A model generated the notes under the pieces. It saw nothing but the letters and a program-made list of their open reading frames with translations. It ran no database searches and was not told where the DNA came from. From contig CAOJBY010000002.1 in assembly GCA_948330435.1 (NCBI GenBank), positions 124,001 to 188,000 of the forward strand: a stretch of 64,000 nucleotides of DNA, written 5' to 3'. Origin of the DNA: an uncultured Lachnoclostridium sp. GTDB taxonomy: Bacteria; Bacillota; Clostridia; Lachnospirales; Lachnospiraceae. The translations under genes and the position numbers were made by a program. Positions 34,443-42,149 of the stretch are shown piece after piece (position 1 is the first letter of the stretch; each line of letters opens with the position of its first letter).

Positions 34443-35294
34443 TTACTGTACACGATCCAAATATTCCTCCAAACAGATGCCCCTCTCCATAATCTCCTTT
34501 GCAGCTTTCTCACCTACATACCGATAATGCCACGGCTCAAAAATAATTCCTGTCTCTTCTGTTTTATCCGTAGGATAGCGAAGGATAAATCCATATTTCC
34601 AGCAATTTTCCTTAAGCCACTGAGCCTCTTCCGTCCGGGCCTGCTTCTCATCCAGAATCTGGTAATCCCTTGCCACAATATCCACAGCCAGTCCCAGATT
34701 ATGCTCGCTTGTACCGGGAAATGCCACCTCTGTACCTGCCTTTTCTCTGGCAGCATCTCCTGTAAGCCCTGTCTCCGCCGTCACCCGCCGCACCTTATCT
34801 TCAAAAAGATCCGTTTGCTTTTCTACTGTACGATATGCCGAGCAGACCCAAAAGTCAAGTCCCTCTCTCCGGCCGGCCGCCAACATTTCCTGAAGATATC
34901 CAACCGCCCTTGCATCGAAATAATAGTTATTCTCAATCTCAGCAACCGCAGGCTTGTAACCTTCCTCCATAGGATTCCATTTATTCACCAGAGTCAGCTT
35001 CCAGGCTTCCTCTTTACTGGTCTCTTCTCCTGCTGCCAACAGATTTCCCGAGATTCCCTCGGAAGCCGGATTATCCGGCTCCTGATTGGACAGTTCCACA
35101 AAATTTTCTATGCTTTCTGCCGTAACCTGTTCCGATTCTTCCTTTGGTCCTTTGGCAAACACAATCTTTCCGCACAATACACCCAGTAAAAAGGTAAACA
35201 CACAGAAGCCCAGAATCTTCCGCTGCATGGCCTGCTTCCTTTTTCTTTTTCTTAATTCCCTGTTTTCCTGCTCATATTCATTGTATCTACGCAT
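34443..35294 (-). CDS. VanY-type D-alanyl-D-alanine carboxypeptidase
   Basis: About 283 residues. A positively charged N-terminus, then a membrane anchor (ILGFCVFTFLLGVLCGKIVFA) and an M15B catalytic domain in the C-terminal half: WVCSAYRT, GTSEHNLGLAVDIV (HxxxxxxD) and PWHYRYVG (the third zinc ligand). It trims the last D-Ala of peptidoglycan stems outside the cell. GAGGTG 6 bases before the ATG sets the start at 35294. It follows the novel secreted protein and a two-component system, so it may respond to envelope state. There is no vanHAX here, so this is not a resistance operon. Confidence 0.88.
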   Translation of the reverse strand: MRRYNEYEQENRELRKRKRKQAMQRKILGFCVFTFLLGVLCGKIVFAKGPKEESEQVTAESIENFVELSNQEPDNPASEGISGNLLAAGEETSKEEAWKLTLVNKWNPMEEGYKPAVAEIENNYYFDARAVGYLQEMLAAGRREGLDFWVCSAYRTVEKQTDLFEDKVRRVTAETGLTGDAAREKAGTEVAFPGTSEHNLGLAVDIVARDYQILDEKQARTEEAQWLKENCWKYGFILRYPTDKTEETGIIFEPWHYRYVGEKAAKEIMERGICLEEYLDRVQ

Positions 35295-35362
35295 ATTCAT
35301 CACCTCGTATTCTTATCATAGAGGCGGCTTGCATCAAAAAAGCATCAATTTGAAAAATTTTT

Positions 35363-36232
35363 TCACCTCAATACAGGATCTATGCAAAACATATATTTTT
35401 CTGGCCGCAGAATATACCCTATCTGCCCGCCCTCATCCTCAAGTGTTACATAAAGCTGCCTACCCGAAGTATCGAGCCCCCATTCTGCGGCTACTTTATT
35501 TTCCGCTTCCTCTTTGGTGTATCCTTTCGTAATCAAAGTTTCCACACGCACTGCAAATTCCTCTTCATCCGATCCAAAGCTTACCTCTTTCCAGGTAGAA
35601 TGGCTCTCCGACACTTCACACCCCAGATATTCTCCCCAATGTTCTGCCATTTCCTGTAATTCCTCTATTCCCATATCCGGCTCATCCGGAGCTTTTTTCG
35701 AAACAGCCATACTATTATCATACTCATCATACACCATATCTCCTCTGTCATAACTGTACTGTGCAAATCTTACAATCTTCCCCGTCTCATCATCCATAGT
35801 AAAAGTCAGCTGATAATCGAGAGACGCCACAACCCCCTCCCACATCATAATGGAACGTTCACTGTCCTCCATATCCACATAGAAGAACACATTCGCTTCC
35901 ACCCTCTTCAAGGGTTCCGTATCAAAATCAAGCAAAAGTCCCTGCTCTGCCAGAATTCCAATCTCTTTTTTCACTTGCTCATATATGGTATCCTGATTAT
36001 AATTCTTCCCGTTTACCAGTTCCAGGGCATTTACGGTCTCCTGCTCCTTAAGCTTCAGCTTTTCGGACAGGGTCATGGAGATCTGTTCCTTTAGTACAAC
36101 CTCCTGTACCTCCTCCGCCTGGCTTTTCTCTGTCCGCTGTTCATCCTGCCATTCCATTGCATAAGATGGAAGAAAGAGACTTGCCCCGGATAGAAAGAGG
36201 AGCAAAATTCCTGCAATAATATAGTTTTTCAT
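35363..36232 (-). CDS. secreted protein of unknown function
   Basis: About 289 residues. It has a signal peptide or anchor (NYIIAGILLLFLSGASLFL, then PSYAME), then a charged helical region and an alpha/beta domain with two weakly similar halves (LTFTMDDETGKIVRFAQYSY and LYVTLEDEGGQIGYILRPEK). These halves look a little like PepSY-type pseudo-repeats, but I cannot assign the family. The start at 36232 has GGAGG 4 bases upstream. The longer reading from 36274 translates the repeat (VYWKEYYGTG) and is an artefact. It lies downstream of a sensor kinase and upstream of a VanY-type enzyme. Confidence 0.65.
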   Translation of the reverse strand: MKNYIIAGILLLFLSGASLFLPSYAMEWQDEQRTEKSQAEEVQEVVLKEQISMTLSEKLKLKEQETVNALELVNGKNYNQDTIYEQVKKEIGILAEQGLLLDFDTEPLKRVEANVFFYVDMEDSERSIMMWEGVVASLDYQLTFTMDDETGKIVRFAQYSYDRGDMVYDEYDNSMAVSKKAPDEPDMGIEELQEMAEHWGEYLGCEVSESHSTWKEVSFGSDEEEFAVRVETLITKGYTKEEAENKVAAEWGLDTSGRQLYVTLEDEGGQIGYILRPEKYMFCIDPVLR

Positions 36233-36242
36233 AGAACCTCCT

Positions 36243-36348
36243 ATTCCAGTTCCGTAATATTCCTTCCAATACACCCATATGAAATCAATTTCTAGTCACA
36301 AAAGCATGTGCCTGTAAATCGATTTGTGCATTGTAAGGAATATTACTG
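36243..36348 (-). repeat. palindromic repeat family, copy D
   Basis: GTAATATTCCTTCCAAT pairs with ATTGTAAGGAATATTAC, and AAATCAATTT with AAATCGATTT, with TCACAAAAGCATGTGCC at the top. Compared with copy C the outer arms differ at several places, but each change is matched on the other arm. It lies just before GGAGG and the start at 36232. Confidence 0.88.
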
Positions 36349-36378
36349 ATCTAAAGTTGCTACGCAACAGTACTAAAG

Positions 36379-36471
36379 GGTAAAGTCACTTCGGCACACC
36401 TGTAATGAGAGAAACTTTCATTCGAAAGGACACTCATGAAAGTTCCTCTCGTGCACCTTTGCGACTTTACC
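36379..36471. repeat. second, unrelated long palindrome
   Basis: GGTAAAGTC (36379-36387) pairs with GACTTTACC (36463-36471), and GAGAGAAACTTTCAT pairs with ATGAAAGTTCCTCTC inside. A smaller GTTGCTACGCAAC hairpin lies nearby (about 36356-36368). It lies between the sensor kinase stop (36488) and copy D. No other copy is seen in this window. Confidence 0.7.
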
Positions 36472-36487
36472 GTTGACATTTCTTAGA

Positions 36488-37909
36488 TTATTTGAGTTCC
36501 GTATCCGGCAGCGACAGAAAGATTCGCACCATGGTTCCTTTCCCCTGAATGCTCTTGAATGTCATCGTTCCCCCATGCCGCTTTACAATCTCCAGGCAGA
36601 TGGCCAGTCCAAGTCCTGCTCCGCCCTGCTGCCGGGAACGGGATTTATCTACCATATAGAATGCCTCTGTTATTCTTGACAGTTCTTCCTTAGGCATTCC
36701 TTTCCCCGTATCCCGCACATAGATGGCATACCCATCCTCTTCCTTACGCCCCAGCAGATAAAGCATCCCCTCCCTGTCCATGGCCTTGCGGCCATTGTCC
36801 AGAAGATTGAGAATCACCGTCTTCATTAAGTCCGGCTCCAGCATAAGGAGGGCATCCTCCACAACAACTTTCAGTACGATCCCCGCCTTTTTTAAGGAGG
36901 GTTTCAGCATTCCTTTGATGTCCTCTGCCAGCCAGCGGATCTTCACCGGCTTTAATTCCAGTTCCTGATTCTTTACCACCATCAAGTCCAGAAGCTTAAA
37001 AGAAAGGGATTCCAACCGCTTCCCCTCTTTAAATATATAATTGGCCGCTTCAAACTGCTCCTCCTGGGTCACCTCTGTAGAACGAAGCATGTCCGCATAG
37101 CCAATCATGGAGGTGAGAGGGGTCTTAAGCTCATGGGCAAAGCTTCCGATAAAATCCTCCTGCCGTCTGGCTGCATCCTCAAGCTCCTGAAACTGCTGTT
37201 CCAGATTGTCCGCCATATGATTAAAGTCCGCCGCCAGATCCCCGATCTCATCCCGGCTTTCCATCCGTGCCCGGGCACTTAAGTTGCCCCCTGCCATCCT
37301 TTTTGCCGCCCTGCTCAGTCTCCTTAAGGGCCGCAAAAGCCAGGATGCCATCAGATAGCAAAGAATACTCTGTACCACCAGAAGTCCCACAAGCCACTGC
37401 CGGTAAATGCGGTGCTGGGACTCTCGCTCTTCAAAAAGCTCTGTGATCTCCCGAATACTTTCCAGATATAAAAACTGATCCTCTCCCAGGCAGACCATAC
37501 TTGCAGTCTGAAGCTCATAGCCGTCTGTCGTCTTTCTCAGCATATATCCCCGGCTGGTCTTCGTAATCGTCTCCAAAAGTCCGTCATCGGGTTCTGCCTT
37601 TGCATTATCATAAAATATCTGCCCTGTCCCGTCAGATATCCGTATCCGCAGCTCACTTCCTGCCATTCCCTCCACCATGGCATCCGCCACCTGCCGGACA
37701 TTTTCCCGGCTTAAATTAAGATCCTGTATGGCAGCACTCCAATATGCCACGAAAGAATACTGTAGCATCCGGTTCTCCTCCCCGGCATTGGCAATCTCCC
37801 GTTCATAGGTTGACTGAAATAAGGCGGATATCAGAACATATCCGCCAATGCTAAAGATCAAAAGGCTCAGCATAATGGTTGAAAAACATATTTTCCAGGA
37901 AAATTTCAT
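36488..37909 (-). CDS. sensor histidine kinase
   Basis: 473 residues. Two membrane segments (about 9-31 and 168-190) enclose an extracytoplasmic sensor region. Then follow HAMP (RRLSRAAKRMAGGNLSARA), HisKA with the phospho-acceptor His in FAHELKTPLTSMIGY, and HATPase_c with NLLDNGRKAM (N box), DTGKGMPKE (G1) and GGAGLGLAI (G2). It is paired with the response regulator that ends 5 bases upstream. The layout resembles PhoR/VanS-type kinases. Confidence 0.93.
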   Translation of the reverse strand: MKFSWKICFSTIMLSLLIFSIGGYVLISALFQSTYEREIANAGEENRMLQYSFVAYWSAAIQDLNLSRENVRQVADAMVEGMAGSELRIRISDGTGQIFYDNAKAEPDDGLLETITKTSRGYMLRKTTDGYELQTASMVCLGEDQFLYLESIREITELFEERESQHRIYRQWLVGLLVVQSILCYLMASWLLRPLRRLSRAAKRMAGGNLSARARMESRDEIGDLAADFNHMADNLEQQFQELEDAARRQEDFIGSFAHELKTPLTSMIGYADMLRSTEVTQEEQFEAANYIFKEGKRLESLSFKLLDLMVVKNQELELKPVKIRWLAEDIKGMLKPSLKKAGIVLKVVVEDALLMLEPDLMKTVILNLLDNGRKAMDREGMLYLLGRKEEDGYAIYVRDTGKGMPKEELSRITEAFYMVDKSRSRQQGGAGLGLAICLEIVKRHGGTMTFKSIQGKGTMVRIFLSLPDTELK

Positions 37910-37914
37910 CCTGC

Positions 37915-38568
37915 CTATCCCTCCAGCCGGTATCCAACCTTGTAGACCGTGACAATCTTATCCTCCCAGCCTATTTTTTTCCGCATCCGCTGCACATGGA
38001 GATCCACCGTGCGGCTGTCCCCCATATATTCCCCGCCCCAGATTCGCTCGTAAATCGTCTCCCGGTAAAGGGCTACATTTTTGTTCCGCACAAAAAGTAG
38101 TAAAAGCTCATACTCCTTTTTTGTCAGATTAATGGGTTCGTCATTCCGCTTTACAATTCGGGAAGCTGTGTCAATCACCAGGTCATGGACAGTTAAGATA
38201 TTTTCCGTCTTGTGGTAACGGCGAAGCACCGTCTCCACCCGGGCCAAAAGTTCAATGATCTCAAAGGGTTTTGTGAGATAATCGTCCGCCCCCAGCTTAA
38301 GGCCTTTTACCCGATCCGTGACAGACGCTTTGGCCGTGAGAAAAATCACCGGAATCTCCAGGGGTGCAATATAATTCATCAGCTCATAACCATCCACCTT
38401 GGGAAGCATCACATCCAGAAGAATCAAATCATACCTGTTCTTGTCCAGAGCATCTGCGGCCGCCATGCCATCGAATACACAATGGCAGGAATAACCTGCC
38501 TTTCTCAGATTCACAGCTATGAGATTGGAAATTGGTTTCTCGTCCTCAACTACTAAAATCTGTATCAT
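37915..38568 (-). CDS. OmpR/PhoB-type response regulator
   Basis: About 217 residues. The receiver domain has VVEDEKP (acidic pocket), the phospho-acceptor Asp in LILLDVMLPK, FLTAKAS and LGADDYLTKPF. The winged-helix DNA-binding domain (about 130-217) ends with RTVDLHVQRMRKKIG. The start at 38568 is set by GAGGG before the ATG. The target genes may include the secreted protein and VanY-type gene downstream. Confidence 0.93.
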   Translation of the reverse strand: MIQILVVEDEKPISNLIAVNLRKAGYSCHCVFDGMAAADALDKNRYDLILLDVMLPKVDGYELMNYIAPLEIPVIFLTAKASVTDRVKGLKLGADDYLTKPFEIIELLARVETVLRRYHKTENILTVHDLVIDTASRIVKRNDEPINLTKKEYELLLLFVRNKNVALYRETIYERIWGGEYMGDSRTVDLHVQRMRKKIGWEDKIVTVYKVGYRLEG

Positions 38569-38749
38569 ATGGTTCCCTCTTTCCAGCATTAGAAAACGAT
38601 TGTGATTTAAGAAAAATCTACATCATTAGTGTATCATAGTTGCATCATAAATGTCTCTAAAAATTAGAAAAGCCCCAATTCCCGCGGACAAAACACCTTT
38701 TGGCCCCGACATCATAAAATATCAATATATTACAATAGGAGGCATGCTT

Positions 38750-39517
38750 ATGAATCCGTTACTGGAGCTTCATCACGTCAGCTACTCCTACCATGACGTG
38801 AACGGCGAAACTCTTGCCCTGTCCGATATTTCTTTTACGCTGGAAGCCGGCAGCTTCCTGGCAATTGTGGGTCCCAGCGGCTGCGGCAAATCCACGCTGC
38901 TTTCACTTATCTCCAATCTTCTCGAACCGGAGGAGGGCACCATCTCTTTCCTCGGGAAACCTCTTAAGGAGGCCGGTGCCAATATTGGATATATGCTGCA
39001 AAAAGATCATTTGTTTGAATGGCGTACCGTCTACAGCAATGTAACCCTTGGTTTGGAAATACAGAAAAAATTGACTCCGGAGCACTTGTCCTCTGTGGAT
39101 GCGATGCTGGATACCTACGGACTATCCTCTTTTAAGGATGCAAGGCCTTCCCAGCTTTCCGGAGGAATGCGTCAGCGTGCCGCACTCATACGCACTCTGG
39201 CATTGGAGCCGGATCTGCTGCTTTTGGATGAACCTTTTTCTGCTTTGGACTACCAGACAAGGCTCTCAGTCTGTGATGACATTTCTGCCATTATCAAAAA
39301 GGAAGAAAAGACAGCTATTCTGGTTACACACGATCTGTCGGAAGCTATCAGCATGGCGGATCAGGTTCTGGTACTGTCCAAGCGGCCCGGACGTGTGCAG
39401 AATCTTGTTCCCGTGACTTTCGATATGGAAGATCGCACACCCATGCGTTCCAGAAACGCACCGGAATTCAAAGAATATTTTAATCTCATATGGAAGGAGT
39501 TGAATACAAGTGGCTGA
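38750..39517 (+). CDS. ABC transporter ATP-binding protein (SsuB/TauB-like)
   Basis: About 255 residues. Walker A GPSGCGKST, Q-loop MLQKDHLFEWRT, signature QLSGGMRQRAA and Walker B LLLLDEPFSALD are all intact. It is of the nitrate/sulfonate/taurine/thiamine-precursor class. AGGAGG lies 7 bases before the ATG at 38750, which decides against the longer reading from 38651. It overlaps the permease gene by 8 bases. Confidence 0.9.
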   Translation: MNPLLELHHVSYSYHDVNGETLALSDISFTLEAGSFLAIVGPSGCGKSTLLSLISNLLEPEEGTISFLGKPLKEAGANIGYMLQKDHLFEWRTVYSNVTLGLEIQKKLTPEHLSSVDAMLDTYGLSSFKDARPSQLSGGMRQRAALIRTLALEPDLLLLDEPFSALDYQTRLSVCDDISAIIKKEEKTAILVTHDLSEAISMADQVLVLSKRPGRVQNLVPVTFDMEDRTPMRSRNAPEFKEYFNLIWKELNTSG

Positions 39518-40307
39518 ACCATCCCTTGCACAACAGAGCTTCTTAGAGAAGCGGAAGCGGAGACTGCGAGCCATTACCTTTGCCCGCATTTTTATCTTTC
39601 TTCTCTTTCTCATGATCTGGGAAGCCAGTGCCAGGCTGCATCTCATTGATGCCTTTATTTTCAGCAGTCCCAGCCGGGTCTATCGAATGTTTATTTCCAT
39701 GGTATCTGACCATTCCATTTTTCTGCATATGGGAATCACTCTGGTGGAAACTCTGGTCAGCTTTCTTCTGGTTTTTATATTCAGTCTGTTAATCGCCATT
39801 ATACTGTGGCTTTTTCACAGTCTCTCCAAGGTTCTGGAGCCTTATCTGGTGGTGCTTAACAGCCTGCCAAAATCCGCTTTGGCACCGCTTCTGATTGTAT
39901 GGCTGGGGGCTAATATGAAGACCATCATTGTAGCCGGAATGTCCGTGGCTGTATTTGGAAGTATTCTTACGATCTATACGGGATTTTCAGAGGTGGACCC
40001 GGAAAAAGTGAAGCTTATCTACACCCTGGGAGGCAATCAAAGAAACGTGCTCTGGAAAGTAGTTCTTCCCAGCTCCATCCCCATCTTTATCAATACCATG
40101 AAAGTAAACATCGGGCTTTGTCTTGTGGGGGTTGTGATTGGGGAATTTATCGGGAGCCGGCAGGGGCTGGGGTATTTGATTATCTATGGGAGTCAGGTGT
40201 TCCAGCTTGACATGGTTCTCATGTCCATTGTCATCCTCTGCATTATGGCTATGATTCTGTACCAGATGATTAATCTTGTGGAAAAACATTGTCTGAAGCG
40301 ATTCTAA
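39510..40307 (+). CDS. ABC transporter permease (SsuC/TauC-like)
   Basis: 265 residues with six membrane segments. The EAA loop that contacts the ATPase is FSEVDPEKVKLIYTLGGNQ, followed by FINTMKVNIGLCLVGVVIGE. This is the usual BPD_transp_1 permease for sulfonates, nitrate or pyrimidine-type precursors. No substrate-binding protein gene is found on either side, so the transporter is incomplete in this locus. Confidence 0.9.
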   Translation: MAEPSLAQQSFLEKRKRRLRAITFARIFIFLLFLMIWEASARLHLIDAFIFSSPSRVYRMFISMVSDHSIFLHMGITLVETLVSFLLVFIFSLLIAIILWLFHSLSKVLEPYLVVLNSLPKSALAPLLIVWLGANMKTIIVAGMSVAVFGSILTIYTGFSEVDPEKVKLIYTLGGNQRNVLWKVVLPSSIPIFINTMKVNIGLCLVGVVIGEFIGSRQGLGYLIIYGSQVFQLDMVLMSIVILCIMAMILYQMINLVEKHCLKRF

Positions 40308-40374
40308 CTTTCGCATATGCCCCTGGTGTACAAGGGTAGTACCGGAAAATAGCTTTTATCTACGGTACGAAAAT

Positions 40375-40399
40375 CAGGAGATGCACTTGGCACCTCCTG
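40375..40399 (-). terminator. possible terminator after the FGGY kinase gene
   Basis: On the minus strand, CAGGAG(GTGC...) pairs with CTCCTG and is followed by ATTTTCG. The stem is short and the T-run weak. It lies 23 bases after the kinase stop. Confidence 0.4.
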
Positions 40400-40422
40400 G
40401 AATACATATCTGTTTCTCTTAT

Positions 40423-41892
40423 TTACTTTCCTTCTCCATTCATAAGCATTCTTACACATCTTTTCCAGCCTGCATAAAGTTTTTCTGCTTGTTCCTCTTT
40501 CATAGAACGCCGATAGACACCGGAGATCTTCCTCAGACCGGCAATCTCATCCCGATCTTTCCAGAATCCCACCGCCAGGCCCCCTGCATAAGCCGCACCC
40601 AGAGCAGACAGCTCTTCCACATTATTCTTCACGAGATCTGTTCCCAGAATATCCGCAGTAAACTGCATAAGAAACTCATTATTTGTAGGCCCGCCGTCTA
40701 CCCGCAGTTCCGAAAGTTCCATATGAGCATCCCACAATATTGGATCAATAATGTCTTTCATCTGGTAGGAGATTGCCTCCAGTCCCGCCCGCACTACATG
40801 CTCCAGCCTGGTTGTGCTCAAAAGACCGCAGATCACTCCCCGCACATCGCTGTTCCAATAGGGTGCTCCCAGGCCGTTAAAAGCCGGAACCAGGTATACA
40901 CCTTCGGTAGAGTCCACCTTTTGAGCCAATTCCTGGGACTGTACGCTGTTCTCCATAAATCCCATATTCTGGGCCAGCCATTTTACAGTATTCCCCATAT
41001 TAATAATCGTACCCTCAAATACATACTCCACGGTGCCATCCATGCCCCATGCAATGGAAGTATTCAGACGGTTCTTTGAAGGAAAGGGTTTTGTACCAAT
41101 ATTCATCATAATCGAACCGCCTGTTCCAAAGGTACATTTTCCCATTCCCCTGTCCCAGCACTGTTGTGCAAATAAAGCCCCGTGAGAGTCGCCAAAGTCT
41201 CCTGCTACAGGTATAGGTGAATCAAAGAATCCCTCCAGGGTTGTCTCCCCATATATTTCATCCGAAAAGCACACCTCTGGCAAATGAATATCTTTCAATC
41301 CGAAAAGGTCTATTATTTTTTCATCCCATTTCAGATCGTAAATATTAAAAAGCTGCGTCCGGGAGGCATTGGAGTAATCTGTTACATGTCTTCCCGTAAG
41401 CTTATAAATGACCCAGCTATCCATGGTCCCAAAATACAGATCTTTTGCATACCCAGAGTGTTCCTTAATCCAGCAGGCCTTTGCCGCAGAAAAATAGGGC
41501 GAAACCTGTAGACCTGTTACCCGGGTGATATATTCTCTGTTTTGCTCAATCTGTGCTCTGTGAACTATATCTTCTGCCCTTACGTCCTGCCAGACAATGG
41601 CGTGATATGCCGGTCTGCCCTCTTCTGTCCAGAGCATCGTTGTCTCTCTCTGATTCGTTACAGATAGGCAGGCCACCTCTTCTTTTGGAATGCCGGTAGT
41701 TTTGATGACCTCTTTCACCGCCAAAACCAGGTTTCTCCATATTTCATCCGGGTCATGCTCTACATAGTTGTTTTTGGGATGTATTTGCTTATGATTCACA
41801 TCCCGGCGTCCTTTCACTTCCCCCTGTCTGTCAAAAATAATTGCTTTTGTAGTAGTCGTGCTTTGATCGATTGCAAGAATATAGCTACCCAT
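40423..41892 (-). CDS. FGGY-family carbohydrate kinase (glycerol-kinase-like)
   Basis: 489 residues. The N-terminal phosphate site AIDQSTTTTKAIIFD and the C-terminal ELSALGAAYAGGLAVGFW mark an FGGY kinase. It is nearest to glycerol kinase: NQRETTMLW, AIVWQDVRA, SPYFSAAK and NASRTQLFNI keep the Arg, Glu, Trp and Tyr that hold glycerol in GlpK. The GDQQAALFGQ segment of GlpK is replaced by FGDSHGALFAQ, so one glycerol-contacting Gln is lost and a different polyol or ketose substrate is likely. It is the last gene of the locus and overlaps the lipoyl-domain gene by 8 bases. Confidence 0.85.
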   Translation of the reverse strand: MGSYILAIDQSTTTTKAIIFDRQGEVKGRRDVNHKQIHPKNNYVEHDPDEIWRNLVLAVKEVIKTTGIPKEEVACLSVTNQRETTMLWTEEGRPAYHAIVWQDVRAEDIVHRAQIEQNREYITRVTGLQVSPYFSAAKACWIKEHSGYAKDLYFGTMDSWVIYKLTGRHVTDYSNASRTQLFNIYDLKWDEKIIDLFGLKDIHLPEVCFSDEIYGETTLEGFFDSPIPVAGDFGDSHGALFAQQCWDRGMGKCTFGTGGSIMMNIGTKPFPSKNRLNTSIAWGMDGTVEYVFEGTIINMGNTVKWLAQNMGFMENSVQSQELAQKVDSTEGVYLVPAFNGLGAPYWNSDVRGVICGLLSTTRLEHVVRAGLEAISYQMKDIIDPILWDAHMELSELRVDGGPTNNEFLMQFTADILGTDLVKNNVEELSALGAAYAGGLAVGFWKDRDEIAGLRKISGVYRRSMKEEQAEKLYAGWKRCVRMLMNGEGK

Positions 41893-42127
41893 CTACTTCC
41901 ACCCATCCGATTGTCTTTGTAATTTCTACTGTGTCTCCTTCTTTTGCCACAATTTCTACCAGTGTGCCGGTTACAGCAGATTCTACATTGGTAACCGCTT
42001 TATCTGTCTCAATTTCACAGAGGACATCCCCCTGGGACACCTTGTCTCCAACTGCTTTTTTCCATTCGCAGATGATGCCCTCCTCCATATCCAGTCCAAT
42101 TTTCGGCATTACAATTTCTTTTCTCAT
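41885..42127 (-). CDS. stand-alone lipoyl-domain protein
   Basis: 80 residues, one lipoyl/biotinyl domain only: IGLDMEEGIICEWKKAVGD, then CEIETDKAVTNVESAVTG, with the lipoylated Lys in ETDKA. It lacks the E3-binding and acyltransferase domains of a complete E2 (about 400 residues). AGGAGG before the ATG shows that it is a true gene and not a broken piece. It presumably carries the acyl or electron group for the E1 subunits encoded just upstream. Confidence 0.88.
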   Translation of the reverse strand: MRKEIVMPKIGLDMEEGIICEWKKAVGDKVSQGDVLCEIETDKAVTNVESAVTGTLVEIVAKEGDTVEITKTIGWVEVDG

Positions 42128-42149
42128 TTTTTTATCCTCCTGATTTATT

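Noticed and set aside
34443..38568. Vancomycin-resistance cluster (VanR/VanS/VanY-like neighbours)
   Set aside because: No vanH, ligase or vanX genes are present; two-component systems and VanY-type carboxypeptidases are common in ordinary clostridial chromosomes.
38590..38749. TPP riboswitch before the SsuBC-type ABC genes
   Set aside because: No CTGAGA core or matching helices are visible in the leader.
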